Positions 15,631 to 24,959 are shown, counted from the first letter of the stretch. The stretch is 64,000 bases of DNA from DATIBQ01 sp964573395 (GCA_964573395.1 CAZNJI010000003.1:1-64000); one strand, 5' to 3'. The notes: a model not told the origin generated them from the letters alone. Program-made: numbers and translations.

Positions 15631-16677
15631 TTAAATGGTTGCACCAGTCTTAATAACATGATCAACGAGCGTGTAGGTATACCCCATTTCGTTGTCATAC
15701 CAGCCCATTACCTTTACCAAGTTCCCTCCCACAACACGGGTCATTTCCAAGTCGGCAATGGATGCATGGCGGTCGCCCAAAATGTCGCTTGAAACCAGCG
15801 GTTCATTCGTAACGGCAAAAACATTCTGCCAGCGAGGATCTTGCGCTGCTTTCGACAAAATAACATTCACCTCTTCAGCGGTTGTTTCTTTTTTTGCAAC
15901 GAAAGTGATGTCAACGATAGAGCCCGCAACTACCGGCACCCGGATGGAAATGCCGTCAAAGAGCCCTTCAAGCTCGGGAAATGCCTTAGTTACGGCAATT
16001 GCCGCACCGGTTGAGCTTGGCACAATATTTTGCGCAGCAGCGCGACCTTCACGAAGATCTTTCTTCGACGGGCCGTCAACCAGGGCCTGGCTTGCCGTGT
16101 AGCCATGCACCGTATTTAAAATCGCTTTCTCGATTCCGAGCGCTTCATGCAAAATTGCAATAAGCGGGCTTGCCGCATTTGTCGTGCACGATGCATTTGA
16201 AGTAATGTCACAGGTGCCGAATTTATTTTCATTCACCCCCAGCAAGATTGTCTCTCCTCTGATAGATTCTACAGCGCTACCATCGCTTCCCTGCTGACTA
16301 TCTTTGGCCGGAGCCGAAATGACAACTTTCTTTGCTCCTTGATCAAGATGGAACTTCGCCTTATCGAACGCCGTAAAGAGGCCGGTTGATTCAACTACTA
16401 CGTCGATATCGTGCTCTTTCCATGGCAATTTGGTGGTATCTTTTTCGGATATAAACGCAACTCTCTTTCCGTCGATAATCAAATTCGATCCGTCCGTTGA
16501 AACTTCGCGATTCCATTTTTTATACACAGTGTCGTACTTTAAGAGGTATGCCAGGCTTTCAATGGAACCAAGATCGTTTACTGCCACAATCTCAATTTCA
16601 TCCCGCTCCCAGGCGATCTTCAAAAATGCCCTGCCAATCCGACCGAATCCGTTAATTGCTACTCGTACTTTTTTCAT
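15631..16677 (-). CDS. gap: Glyceraldehyde-3-phosphate dehydrogenase
   Basis: A 348-residue NAD(P)-dependent GAPDH: MKKVRVAINGFGRIGRAFLK binds the cofactor, SNASCTTNAASPLIAIL holds the nucleophile Cys, and the paired His is in LNTVHGYTASQ. WYDNEMGY closes the active site. It oxidises glyceraldehyde-3-phosphate to 1,3-bisphosphoglycerate, linking the aldolase and transketolase products to lower glycolysis. The ATG at 16677 follows a TATACT box by 6 nt, so it is probably leaderless, and the box comes directly after the terminator of the next gene. Confidence 0.97.
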   Translation of the reverse strand: MKKVRVAINGFGRIGRAFLKIAWERDEIEIVAVNDLGSIESLAYLLKYDTVYKKWNREVSTDGSNLIIDGKRVAFISEKDTTKLPWKEHDIDVVVESTGLFTAFDKAKFHLDQGAKKVVISAPAKDSQQGSDGSAVESIRGETILLGVNENKFGTCDITSNASCTTNAASPLIAILHEALGIEKAILNTVHGYTASQALVDGPSKKDLREGRAAAQNIVPSSTGAAIAVTKAFPELEGLFDGISIRVPVVAGSIVDITFVAKKETTAEEVNVILSKAAQDPRWQNVFAVTNEPLVSSDILGDRHASIADLEMTRVVGGNLVKVMGWYDNEMGYTYTLVDHVIKTGATI

Positions 16678-16694
16678 CCCCAAAGTATACCAAA

Positions 16695-16732
16695 TTAAAA
16701 AAGCCCCGCCGATGTACGCTGCAGGGCTTTTT
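16695..16732 (-). terminator. Terminator between the DUF305 gene and gap
   Basis: Stem AAAAGCCC/GGGCTTTT with a 17-nt loop is followed by Ts on the minus strand. The gap TATACT begins about 8 nt further on. Confidence 0.75.
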
Positions 16733-16774
16733 ATTCATCATTAACCAAAACCTACCGTTATTATACTAAAAAAA

Positions 16775-17182
16775 TTAGATCGGCTCAACTCCAAACCAGG
16801 CCCGCTGCCACGCTCGCATCTGCTCGATTTCAGTGGTTTGGGCACTGATAATCGCTTTTGCCAGTACCACGAGCTCTGCCCGGGTTGTGCTCGTCAGCAC
16901 AAGTTCTGCCATCTCTACCGCCCCTTCGTGGTGCACAATCATCTGTTCAAGAAATGCCGCATCAAATTCGCTATCTTTTTTACCAACAAGTGTCTCGTTC
17001 ATTTGATCCATCATCTGCTCCATCGACATGTTCTGATGTGCAATCGGATTGCCGTCGTTTCTCATAAGCGTTCCGTCGGGCATGCGATGCATACCAATCG
17101 GCTGTGCAGATTTTACAAATGCGGCATGTGCACCAAAACCGATAGCTGCTCCAATAATTAGCACTAAAAAATTTTTCAACAT
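16775..17182 (-). CDS. DUF305 family protein
   Basis: A 135-residue exported four-helix protein. The N-terminal signal or anchor (FLVLIIGAAIGFGAHAAF) is followed by a Met/His-rich stretch and the DUF305 core FLEQMIVHHEGAVEMAEL. Family members are ferritin-like and are often found near copper genes, so metal binding at the cell surface is likely by family. A single-gene unit with its own terminator. Confidence 0.85.
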   Translation of the reverse strand: MLKNFLVLIIGAAIGFGAHAAFVKSAQPIGMHRMPDGTLMRNDGNPIAHQNMSMEQMMDQMNETLVGKKDSEFDAAFLEQMIVHHEGAVEMAELVLTSTTRAELVVLAKAIISAQTTEIEQMRAWQRAWFGVEPI

Positions 17183-17202
17183 GGCTTATACAGTAACACG
17201 GA

Positions 17203-18618
17203 TTACATCATTTCTTTTAATAATTTGGCTGCAACAGCAGGATTTGCGCTTCCCTTGCTCGCTTTCATAATTTGCCCAACCAGCGCTTGGAGCGCCGCTT
17301 CTTTTCCTGCCTTGTAATCCGCAGCGATTTTTTCGTTCTCCTTTATCACTTGTTCAATAAGCGGCTTGAGCACGTCTTCGTTATGCTCCTGTAGCATGCC
17401 CTTTTCTTCTGCAATTTTTCTTGGATCGCCTCCAACAGTAGCAATGATACCGAGCAAATCTTTCGCTCCGCGCGAAGTAAGCTCTCCTTCAACAACCATT
17501 TTCATGAGAGCGGTAAAACTCTCTACTGATGGAGGTGCGAGCTCCGGTTTTGTCTTTCGCAGCCCTGCTAAATCTGAAGTCAGGTAGTTGGAAACAACCG
17601 TCGCTGTTTTTTGCCCGCCGCCAAGCGCCGCCACAACCGTTTCGAAAAAGCGTGCAAGCTCCTCGTCATAAACGAACACCTCAATGTCTTCGTCTTTAAT
17701 GCCGTAGATTTCGCGGAAACGCCCCCGCTTCGCTTTCGGCAATTCCGGAAGATTGCTTCTCAGTGTTTCAATGGAAAAAACGGAATGTAATTTCAATTTC
17801 GGTAAGTCGGGATCGGGAAAATAACGGTAATCGTGCGCACTTTCTTTTGAACGCTGCGAGAATGTGCTTTGCTTTGTTTCATCCCACCCGCGGGTTTCCT
17901 GCACGATTTCATCGGCTCGCCCTGCTTCGTAGAGCGATTCCATCCGAGCAAGTTCGTAAGTAATTGCCCGCTCGGCACTTCGAAATGAGTTAAGGTTTTT
18001 TACTTCAACTTTGGTGCCGAATTCCCCCTCCTTGTCAGAAAGCGAAATGTTCGCCTCTACCCGCATCTCGCCTTTTTCCATGTTCGCTTCGGACACGCCG
18101 AGTGTGCGAAGCAAGAGCTGCAATTCGCGGGCAAAATCCCCTGCTTCTTTAGCACTCTTAATCATCGGCTCCGTAACCAGCTCCATCAGCGGCACGCCTG
18201 CACGGTTGTAGTCAACAAGCGAAAAATTTCCGCGATCGTGCTTCGAAGTTGCCGTGTCTTCTTCAAGATGGATGCGCGTAAGCGCTACGCCATGAAGCGT
18301 TCCACCGCTGACGATTGGATATTTATATTGGGAAATCTGATACCCTTTTGGAATGTCAGGGTAAAAGTAATTTTTACGGTCAAACTCGGTGAAATCGGCA
18401 ATGGTGCCGTCTACCGCAAGGCCAACTTTTATTACGTGTTCAATGGCAGCCTTGTTTGCCACCGGAAGCGTTCCCGGGTGAGCCATGCAAACGGGGCAAA
18501 TGTTCACGTTCGGCTTTGTTTCGTCAGGGTCATTCTTGCAGCCGCAAAACATCTTGGAATTGGTCTTCAGTTCCGCGTGAATTTCAAGCCCGATTACGGG
18601 AAAGTAGGTTTTTGCCAT
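17203..18618 (-). CDS. gatB: Aspartyl/glutamyl-tRNA amidotransferase subunit B
   Basis: A 471-residue GatB. The start PVIGLEIHAELKTNSKMFCG, the zinc-site cysteines (FCGCKNDP, NICPVCMAHPG), and the C-terminal tRNA-binding YqeY-like domain ending in a helical tail are all present. With GatA and GatC it converts Glu-tRNA(Gln) or Asp-tRNA(Asn) to the amidated forms. Those subunits are not in this window. A TAAAAT box lies 15 nt before the ATG. Confidence 0.97.
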   Translation of the reverse strand: MAKTYFPVIGLEIHAELKTNSKMFCGCKNDPDETKPNVNICPVCMAHPGTLPVANKAAIEHVIKVGLAVDGTIADFTEFDRKNYFYPDIPKGYQISQYKYPIVSGGTLHGVALTRIHLEEDTATSKHDRGNFSLVDYNRAGVPLMELVTEPMIKSAKEAGDFARELQLLLRTLGVSEANMEKGEMRVEANISLSDKEGEFGTKVEVKNLNSFRSAERAITYELARMESLYEAGRADEIVQETRGWDETKQSTFSQRSKESAHDYRYFPDPDLPKLKLHSVFSIETLRSNLPELPKAKRGRFREIYGIKDEDIEVFVYDEELARFFETVVAALGGGQKTATVVSNYLTSDLAGLRKTKPELAPPSVESFTALMKMVVEGELTSRGAKDLLGIIATVGGDPRKIAEEKGMLQEHNEDVLKPLIEQVIKENEKIAADYKAGKEAALQALVGQIMKASKGSANPAVAAKLLKEMM

Positions 18619-18656
18619 ATGGTTTATGGCTCTATTTTAGCATGGCACTAGCCCTA

Positions 18657-18684
18657 TTGACAAAATGGCATTTTTTGGTAGTGT
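18657..18684 (+). promoter_or_regulatory. Promoter TTGACA-N16-TAGTGT with TGG extension
   Basis: -35 at 18657-18662 and -10 at 18679-18684, preceded by TTGG. The leader before the ATG at 18727 is about 35 nt. Confidence 0.7.
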
Positions 18685-18726
18685 ACTGTAAAACATTCAT
18701 TTTCAAAACCCATAAAAAATTGTTTT

Positions 18727-19524
18727 ATGCAAGAAGAAAAAACCTTCGATGTTGAGAAGTTTCTGTCTGAAAAGACCTCTCAAACGGTTTATAATGGCTT
18801 ATCTCCTGAACTGAAAGAGGTAACCCGCGTGTTATTCGTGGAAAAAGGCATGAACGGCGAGCTTTCCGATGTTTTCAAATCCGGCGCACCTAGTACCAGA
18901 GAATTTCTTTCAAAGAAAAAAGTGGAGCTTGATAAGGAAAAGAAAGAGCTCGAAGCTGTGCAAGAAAAAAACCGTAAAGAAGCAGAAGAGCGGGAGAAAA
19001 AGCTCCAGGAGATGAACAACAAGTCTGTCCGGGTAGCACACAGGAATCTGCTGATCAAACAACTATTCGGCCTTGAAACTACCGGCAAGAAGAACGACGA
19101 AGTTATCCAACTAATTAAAACTTACCACGCAAGCCAATGCAAAAGTATTCTGTCACCGATGCTCAATTCCTTAGACCTTTCTGACGAAAGGATCGAAGAC
19201 AAAATTATCCGTTGTGGAATTTCAGCCGTTTACAGGAACATATTCGCAACCTCTTCGTTTGTATCAAACGCAGAAGGAAGACAAGTGGCAATTTATGCCC
19301 GCGTGCTTGAAAATGAATTCAAAAGAAAGATTTTCAGGTATGGCATTAACGACAGCGACGAAAAGATCGAAGAGACAATGGCGCAAAAAAGGAATGAAAT
19401 TATTAATTTCATTGCCAACGAAGAAGCGTCCAGGACCGGCATGCCGATTGAAGATCTCAAATTCCAGGCTGAAGGAAACTTGCCCCACATTATTGTCGAT
19501 TTAACAGTAGCCGCCTTAGGTTAA
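18727..19524 (+). CDS. Hypothetical coiled-coil protein, 265 aa
   Basis: Cytoplasmic and highly charged. Residues 60-105 are a Lys/Glu coiled coil, flanked by helical regions; the C-terminus ends in a hydrophobic helix (PHIIVDLTVAALG). I recognise no domain. It has a strong TTGACA-N16-TAGTGT promoter like the cassette genes at 25-28 kb and a terminator shared with the convergent obgE gene. Confidence 0.65.
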   Translation: MQEEKTFDVEKFLSEKTSQTVYNGLSPELKEVTRVLFVEKGMNGELSDVFKSGAPSTREFLSKKKVELDKEKKELEAVQEKNRKEAEEREKKLQEMNNKSVRVAHRNLLIKQLFGLETTGKKNDEVIQLIKTYHASQCKSILSPMLNSLDLSDERIEDKIIRCGISAVYRNIFATSSFVSNAEGRQVAIYARVLENEFKRKIFRYGINDSDEKIEETMAQKRNEIINFIANEEASRTGMPIEDLKFQAEGNLPHIIVDLTVAALG

Positions 19525-19540
19525 GCTTGTTAAACACAAA

Positions 19541-19571
19541 AAAGTAACCGGTATTTTTACCGGTTTTTTTA
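19541..19571. terminator. Bidirectional terminator
   Basis: Stem AACCGGT/ACCGGTT with flanking A- and T-runs on both sides. It serves the 18727 gene on the plus strand and obgE on the minus strand. Confidence 0.8.
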
Positions 19572-20543
19572 TTACTTACTTTTCAAAATCCTTACAAGTT
19601 CGTCTCTGAATGCTTTTAGGTTTTCGTCATCAAAAAGTGTAATCGCAAATACCGGTTTTCCCAATTTTTGAAACTTCTTTATCTGAGTCGCCGCAACTTC
19701 TTCTGGAACCGTATCTGTTTTCGTAAGCAAAATCACCTCTTCCTTTTCCAAAAGTTTTTGATCGAACTTTCCGAGCTCTTCCCGCACTGTTTCGTATGCT
19801 TTCAACATGTTCTGGTTTTCAAAGGAAACCAGGTGTGCAAGTACTTCCGTTTTTCGGATATGTTTTAAAAATTTATGCCCCAATCCTTTTCCTTCGCTTG
19901 CGCCTTCAATAAGCCCCGGAATGTCGGCTAGAATAAACCCGTACATGTCGCCCAAGTTTGGATCAAGCGTAGTGAAGGGATAATCTCCCACTTTCGCAGT
20001 TGCATTGGTAAGCGCATTTAACAGGCTCGACTTGCCGGCGTTTGGAAACCCTATGAAGCCAACATCCGCAATGAGCGATACTTCAATGTGCAGCGTTGCC
20101 GTTTCGCCTGGCTTTCCAAGGGTTGCTTCTTCAGGAGACTGATTCGTTGAACTTTTGAAATGTTCGTTTCCGTAACCGCCCGCGCCGCCGGAAACCACTT
20201 TTTCAACCTGCCCTTCTTTTAAAAGCTCAATTACTTTTCCGGTTTCCGTATTAGTGACAGCAGAGCCGATGGGAAATTCAAGATAGAGATCCTCTCCGCT
20301 CTTTCCATGCAAACTTCGGCTGCCACCTGGTTCACCGTTTTCAGCAGCGTATTCTTTTTTATGGCGATACTGGTCGAGCACGCGCAAGCTTCGGATGGCC
20401 CGAACGAATATGTCTCCGCCGCGGCCGCCGTTTCCTCCCGCAGGGCCGCCTTTTGCAATGAACTTCTCGCGCCGCCAGCGCACCACCCCGTCACCGCCGC
20501 TTCCTCCTTTTACCTCAATTGTAATTTCATCAAGAAATGCCAT
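19572..20543 (-). CDS. obgE: GTPase Obg
   Basis: A 323-residue GTPase. The glycine-rich Obg domain (GGSGGDGVVRWRREKF, then KGGPAGGNGGRGGD) precedes a G domain with G1 GFPNAGKSSLLN, G2 YPFTTLDP, G3 DIPGLIEGASEGKGLG and G4 TKTD. The variable C-terminal domain is missing. It acts in 50S subunit maturation. It is the last gene of the run yqeY-PF04020 protein-MYG1-obgE. Confidence 0.96.
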   Translation of the reverse strand: MAFLDEITIEVKGGSGGDGVVRWRREKFIAKGGPAGGNGGRGGDIFVRAIRSLRVLDQYRHKKEYAAENGEPGGSRSLHGKSGEDLYLEFPIGSAVTNTETGKVIELLKEGQVEKVVSGGAGGYGNEHFKSSTNQSPEEATLGKPGETATLHIEVSLIADVGFIGFPNAGKSSLLNALTNATAKVGDYPFTTLDPNLGDMYGFILADIPGLIEGASEGKGLGHKFLKHIRKTEVLAHLVSFENQNMLKAYETVREELGKFDQKLLEKEEVILLTKTDTVPEEVAATQIKKFQKLGKPVFAITLFDDENLKAFRDELVRILKSK

Positions 20544-20554
20544 AGAAATTCAAT

Positions 20555-21445
20555 TTACGTGGCAATTGCCTGTTCGGCAAGCCGAACGGCTCCTGCTTTC
20601 GTTTTCGCAACGGCAGTAAAACGACCATTGTGACAGAATACGGCATCAGGAATACCCGATGCTTCTTGGAGTGCTTCGTCGCGAAGCCCTGCCCAGCTTT
20701 CGGGAAATGGGAGCCGAAGCTTAAACTGGAGCGGGTCAATAGGAACTGCTTTTACCGTCCAGTTGCCATCTTCTCTTTGGTACACAACGAACAGAGGCTC
20801 TGGGTACTGCGTGAGCACATCTCTCCAGCCTGGATACTCCTGCGGCAATTCTATGATTCGCTTGGTTCCCGGCGCGTGATCGTATGCTTGCCGAATGAAG
20901 CTCGCCGATTCCGCGTAGCTCTTGGTATGCAGAATCATTCTCGTTAAAACGGTAATGGCAATATTCACCGCATCAAGAAACGCCTCATCGTTCGTCCGCT
21001 CTTCATTCCATGCAGGCCGAAACAGCGCAAGCATCTCGCCGATGGTATACGGGTACACCCCCTTGTCAGGAACGGATTGCACTACCCCGTTATCGTGGCC
21101 GTCTATTCCTTGTACTAACTTTTCATCTATCAACTGAGCATTTTCGATCGAGCCGGCAAGTATTTCGCCGTAATGCTTCCATACCAGCCCGAAAGAGGCA
21201 TACGGAATGCCGTTTTCCCGCACCCCTGCCCCGCCTGGCTGGTGATGGTCGAACCGCAGCCGCTCTGGGTCGTATTCGCCGCCGACATCAACCAGAATGT
21301 CTGCAATCGAAAAATCCTGCTCGTTTCGGGAACGAACAATTTCTATTTCTTCATCCGGATGCGCCAGCGTTAGCGTGGCCGCAGCAAATACGTCATCAGC
21401 GTGGAACGTTCCGTCGTGGGTAACAATGATAAACCGCTCCTTCAT
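20555..21445 (-). CDS. MYG1 / UPF0160 family hydrolase
   Basis: A 296-residue DHH-like metal hydrolase. VTHDGTFHADDVFAAATL and RFDHHQPGGAG carry the His/Asp metal ligands, and DGHDNG lies further along. Eukaryotic MYG1 is a 3'-5' RNA exonuclease; the bacterial role is not settled. The frame extends upstream to 21556, but homology begins at the ATG at 21445, directly after the stop of the upstream membrane protein. Confidence 0.88.
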   Translation of the reverse strand: MKERFIIVTHDGTFHADDVFAAATLTLAHPDEEIEIVRSRNEQDFSIADILVDVGGEYDPERLRFDHHQPGGAGVRENGIPYASFGLVWKHYGEILAGSIENAQLIDEKLVQGIDGHDNGVVQSVPDKGVYPYTIGEMLALFRPAWNEERTNDEAFLDAVNIAITVLTRMILHTKSYAESASFIRQAYDHAPGTKRIIELPQEYPGWRDVLTQYPEPLFVVYQREDGNWTVKAVPIDPLQFKLRLPFPESWAGLRDEALQEASGIPDAVFCHNGRFTAVAKTKAGAVRLAEQAIAT

Positions 21446-21446
21446 G

Positions 21447-21788
21447 CTAATCGGCGAATTTTCCGACGATCCAGTTGATAATCGAAATAATGAATGCGCC
21501 AATGATTGCCGCGGTAAAGCTTGCAACTTCAATGCCACTAATAATGGAAGCAACAAACCAGAAAAAGAGCCCGTTTAGGAGCACCGAAAAAAGGCCAAGC
21601 GTAATGATGTTGAGCGGCAAAGTCAGAATGCCGACAATCGGCTTCACGACCAAATGAATGAACACCAAGCACGCCGCAACGATAACCGCGGTTAAAATGC
21701 TGTTCTCAGCAATCGTGATTCCCGAAACGATGTACGGCAGCGCGAAGACTGCAAGCGTTGTAACGAACCATCTGATTAAAATTCCCAT
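21447..21788 (-). CDS. PF04020 (phage-holin-like superfamily IV) membrane protein
   Basis: A 113-residue protein with four predicted membrane helices: FVTTLAVFALPYIVSGI, ILTAVIVAACLVFIHLVV, a central ITLGLFSVLLNGLFFWFVA and a C-terminal AAIIGAFIISIINWIV. The pattern with VKPIVGILTLPLNIITLG is typical of this family. Function unknown; no phage genes are nearby. It lies 4 bp after yqeY and abuts the MYG1 start. Confidence 0.85.
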   Translation of the reverse strand: MGILIRWFVTTLAVFALPYIVSGITIAENSILTAVIVAACLVFIHLVVKPIVGILTLPLNIITLGLFSVLLNGLFFWFVASIISGIEVASFTAAIIGAFIISIINWIVGKFAD

Positions 21789-21792
21789 ATGT

Positions 21793-22248
21793 TTATGCAA
21801 ATAAGCTTTCTACTATTTTTTTAACGACCGCACCGTCCGCCCGGCCAGCAATTTCCTTCATAACCGCCCCAACCAGGATGCCTGCTTTTGATTTGTCTCC
21901 TAAGCCAAGTTCAGTTTGCTTTTTCACGGCAATTTCTCGGATGGATTCCTCATCCATCTGCGGCGGCAAAAATGTTTCAAGAATGACAACCTGCGCCTCC
22001 TCCTGCGCTGCAAGTTCTGCCCTGCCGCCTGCCTGGTACTGCTCGATGGCATCCTTTCTTTGTTTAATGAGCCGCTTAATAACCGCTTGCAGCACGCCAT
22101 CTTCAAGCGGGTCTTGCGGCGTTTTTCCCAAAGCTACTGCCTCGTTCGTTGCAGCCGAAAGAATGGCCCGAAGCGTGTCCATTTTCGTCTGGTCGCGCTC
22201 TTTCATGGCAGCCTGCAAGCTTTCTCGAACATCATTCTGGAGAGGCAT
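21793..22248 (-). CDS. yqeY: GatB/YqeY domain protein
   Basis: A 151-residue stand-alone YqeY: LQAAMKERDQTKMDTLRAIL at the start, then IKQRKDAIEQYQAGGR and FLPPQMDEESI. The domain is homologous to the tRNA-binding tail of GatB. A TATACT box ends 8 nt before the ATG at 22248, so the mRNA is probably leaderless; the frame extends further upstream but runs into the promoter. The divergent exonuclease starts 32 bp away. Confidence 0.92.
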   Translation of the reverse strand: MPLQNDVRESLQAAMKERDQTKMDTLRAILSAATNEAVALGKTPQDPLEDGVLQAVIKRLIKQRKDAIEQYQAGGRAELAAQEEAQVVILETFLPPQMDEESIREIAVKKQTELGLGDKSKAGILVGAVMKEIAGRADGAVVKKIVESLFA

Positions 22249-22280
22249 ACTGTTTAAGTATAGCATGCTACACTACGCCC

Positions 22281-23000
22281 ATGCGCATAGTATTTTTCGA
22301 CACCGAAACGACCGGAAATGCAAAAACCGACAATCTCTGCCAGCTGGCGGTAAAGGAACGCGGCAGCCCGGAACCGATCATCAACGAACTGTTCAAACCC
22401 CCCATGCCGATTCCGATCGAATGCTCGATGATCCACCACATCACGAACAAGAAAGTGGCAGACAAGCCACTGTTCCAGGAAAGCCCGCGGTACGAGGAAT
22501 TAAAATCGCTGTTCGAGGATGAAGATACCGTTATCGTTGCCCACAATGCCGACTTCGACGCGCAGATGCTTAAAAATGATGGAATTTCTATAACGAACAA
22601 ACTCTGCACCTTCAAAGTAATTCGCGAGCTTGACGGCGAAGGAAAATTTCCAATGCATAAGCTCCAATATTTGCGCTATGCGCTCGATATTGAACTCGAC
22701 GTGCCGGCCCACGATGCCATGGCAGACGTGCTCGTACTTGAAAAAGTGTTCGAATGGGAGCTTGAGCAGGCAAAAGAAACGTGGAGGCTTTCTGAAGCAG
22801 AAACGATTAAAAAAATGATCGAGATCAGCGCGCGTCCGTTCGCGTTCAGGCATTTCGATTTCGGGAAACATAAAGGAAAGACGATTGCCGAAGTTGCCGC
22901 AACCGACAAGGGCTATCTCACCTGGCTTTTGGAACAGAAGCGCCAGAGCCCAAGCGACGAAACCGATTGGATTTACACGCTCGAGCAGTACGTAAAATAG
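22281..23000 (+). CDS. DEDDh 3'-5' exonuclease with C-terminal DUF3820-like domain
   Basis: A 239-residue protein. Residues 1-160 are a DnaQ/RNase T-type exonuclease with VFFDTETTG, AHNADFDAQM and AHDAMADV carrying the DEDDh residues. The C-terminus has FDFGKHKGKTIAEVA, the motif found in ExoX-like proteins. A TACACT box ends 6 nt before the ATG, pointing to a leaderless start; the longer frame from 22149 has no homology. rmuC follows 27 bp downstream. Confidence 0.88.
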   Translation: MRIVFFDTETTGNAKTDNLCQLAVKERGSPEPIINELFKPPMPIPIECSMIHHITNKKVADKPLFQESPRYEELKSLFEDEDTVIVAHNADFDAQMLKNDGISITNKLCTFKVIRELDGEGKFPMHKLQYLRYALDIELDVPAHDAMADVLVLEKVFEWELEQAKETWRLSEAETIKKMIEISARPFAFRHFDFGKHKGKTIAEVAATDKGYLTWLLEQKRQSPSDETDWIYTLEQYVK

Positions 23001-23027
23001 CAAAACCCAAAATGCTACAATAAGCAG

Positions 23028-24095
23028 ATGGAAAGTCTGTATATTACCATCGGAATTTTGGCGGGCGCATTCGTTATGTTCCTTATTTTCGTGGCCCGCC
23101 GAAAACCGAGCACTCCGCCGGCAAACCAGGAACAAAACCAAGGAATGCAGCTTTTAATGCAGCAGCTTCATGAACTGCAGCGCACCGTCGACCAAAAACT
23201 CGGCGATTCTGAAAAAAGCCTGCGCGAATCGCTGCAGTTTCAATCCCGCGAATCGAACCGGGTTATCGCCGACATTACCGAACGACTCACCCGCCTTGAT
23301 GAAACGAACAAGCAGGTAGTGTCGTTTACCGAAGAACTTGCTCAGTTGCAGGATATTTTAAAGAACCCAAAACAGCGCGGCATTTTGGGTGAATACTACC
23401 TAGAGACGCTTCTAAAAAACGTGCTTCCCCCATCAAGCTACCAGATGCAGTACGCTTTTAAAGACGGCTCGATCGTTGATGCGGTTATTTTCGTGAAAGA
23501 AAAAATCATTCCGGTTGATTCGAAATTCTCGCTTGAAAATTACAATCGGCTGTTCGAAGAGAAAAATCCGGTTGAACGCGAGCGGCTTGAGAAGCTTTTC
23601 GTTGCCAATTTAAAAGAGCGCATTGTTGAAACCGCCCAGTACATAAAACCTGAAGAAGGTACGATGGATTTTGCGTTCATGTTCATTCCGCACGAGGCGA
23701 TTTACTACGACTTGCTGGTAAATAAAATCGGCGCACTGAAAGAAGATACCGAAAACCTTATCCAGCGGGCAGCCGGCAAATACCGCGTTATTATCGTTTC
23801 TCCTACCTCCTTCCTCGCCTATCTGCAAACGGTGCTACAGGGCTTAAAAGCGCTGCAGATTGAAGAATCAGCGAAAGAGATTCGAACTCGCGTCGATGAG
23901 CTGGGGCGGCATTTAAAATCGTATGAAGATTACCACAACCGCCTGGGCAACAGCCTGCGCACGGTGGTAAACCACTACAGCGCTTCAGGCAGAGAGCTGA
24001 AGAAAATGGACAAAGACGTGGTGCGCATTACCGGCTCTTCTCCGGGTCTTTTGCCGGAGACCGTTTCTCTTGAAGACGATCCGCTCGATAGCTAG
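23028..24095 (+). CDS. rmuC: DNA recombination protein RmuC
   Basis: A 355-residue protein. An N-terminal membrane helix and coiled coil lead to the RmuC nuclease-like core: ILKNPKQRGILGEYYLETLL, VIFVKEKIIPVDSKFSLENY and FAFMFIPHEAIYYDLL. RmuC limits inversions at short repeats. A TACAAT box ends 6 nt before the ATG, so it can be transcribed separately from the exonuclease, as a leaderless mRNA. Its last codons overlap the end of the convergent DUF3298-like gene by 4 bp. Confidence 0.93.
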   Translation: MESLYITIGILAGAFVMFLIFVARRKPSTPPANQEQNQGMQLLMQQLHELQRTVDQKLGDSEKSLRESLQFQSRESNRVIADITERLTRLDETNKQVVSFTEELAQLQDILKNPKQRGILGEYYLETLLKNVLPPSSYQMQYAFKDGSIVDAVIFVKEKIIPVDSKFSLENYNRLFEEKNPVERERLEKLFVANLKERIVETAQYIKPEEGTMDFAFMFIPHEAIYYDLLVNKIGALKEDTENLIQRAAGKYRVIIVSPTSFLAYLQTVLQGLKALQIEESAKEIRTRVDELGRHLKSYEDYHNRLGNSLRTVVNHYSASGRELKKMDKDVVRITGSSPGLLPETVSLEDDPLDS

Positions 24096-24859
24096 CGAAT
24101 ATATTCAGGCCGAAGCACGCTCGTAAGGTTTGCATACGGCACGGTTACCGTTTGTGTTCCGGCGGCATAGGCTGCAACTTGGTACGGATCAAAAATAAAA
24201 TCGATGCCGGTATCTTTTAATACGAAGTTCTGGTAGTTGTCTGCAATCGGCGCTGCGCCTTCGCTAATCCAGTTCGCATCGGCAAATTCACGCTTCTTCA
24301 AATCTGCTTGTACTACTTTTGAAACTGGTGTGAGGTAATCAACTCCCGCCTTGAATATGTCAGAGAGCGTAATGATTTCTCCGTTTTCATTAAACGAATA
24401 GGTTTTGCTGTAATGGTTCGGATGCGCGCCGCCGGTATCAAGCGAAATCTCAAACACGTAATTATACGCAATACTTGAAACATTACTGGTGTAATCAATT
24501 GAAATGAAATACTGGCGATCCGGCGAAAGGCCAAGTTCCTGCGCCTGCTCTGCAGTCATAACTGCAACGCCGGTGTCTTCAAGAAACTGCCGCACTTGTT
24601 CGCTGATGAAAGAGATGAAAATGTCGTTAACGCGCTTGTTCTCGGTTTCGGGATAAAATGCATCAACATGGTAGTATGTGCCTTTTTCTGAAAGATCGGC
24701 ACGGCGGATTTCGCGCGGAACGAAACCAGTAACCGGATCTGCCGGCAGTTCCTCGTTAGGGTTTGCCTCAGGAGCTGGGCGGCTCTTGAGGACCAGCCAT
24801 CCTCCTGCAAAAGCGGCTGCGACGATAAGAATGCTGATGATGAGTTTTTTGTGTTGCAT
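24092..24859 (-). CDS. Membrane-anchored DUF3298-like protein
   Basis: A 255-residue exported protein with an N-terminal anchor (LIISILIVAAAFAGGWLVL). The C-terminal part has YDLTP-like ITLSDIFKAGVDYLTPVSK and the DUF3298 end pattern FDPYQVAAYAAGTQTVTVPY, seen also in polysaccharide-deacetylase-linked domains. It is probably a cell-surface protein. A TACACT box ends 8 nt before the ATG at 24859, hence a leaderless start. Confidence 0.75.
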   Translation of the reverse strand: MQHKKLIISILIVAAAFAGGWLVLKSRPAPEANPNEELPADPVTGFVPREIRRADLSEKGTYYHVDAFYPETENKRVNDIFISFISEQVRQFLEDTGVAVMTAEQAQELGLSPDRQYFISIDYTSNVSSIAYNYVFEISLDTGGAHPNHYSKTYSFNENGEIITLSDIFKAGVDYLTPVSKVVQADLKKREFADANWISEGAAPIADNYQNFVLKDTGIDFIFDPYQVAAYAAGTQTVTVPYANLTSVLRPEYIR

Positions 24860-24909
24860 ACCCCTGTAGTGTACCCCTTTCTGCCCCGCAATCAAAACCA
24901 GGAAAATAA

Positions 24910-24938
24910 TTGAAAAATCGGCCAATTTTCAGTATAGT
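24910..24938 (+). promoter_or_regulatory. Promoter of tRNA-Glu(CUC), TTGAAA-N17-TATAGT
   Basis: -35 at 24910-24915 and -10 at 24933-24938. Transcription should begin about 75 nt before the mature tRNA. Confidence 0.65.
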
Positions 24939-24959
24939 TGTGCTTGCTTGGTGAATTAA

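Noticed and set aside
21447..21788. Holin-like gene as sign of a prophage
   Set aside because: The PF04020 family is widespread in bacteria and the neighbours are housekeeping genes.
22149..22280. Longer N-terminus for the exonuclease starting at 22149
   Set aside because: The extra 44 residues overlap yqeY on the other strand and the divergent promoters; homology begins at the ATG at 22281.
23610..23828. Minus-strand open frame inside rmuC
   Set aside because: A shadow of the real gene on the opposite strand; such frames are common throughout these codon-biased genes and none shows a domain.
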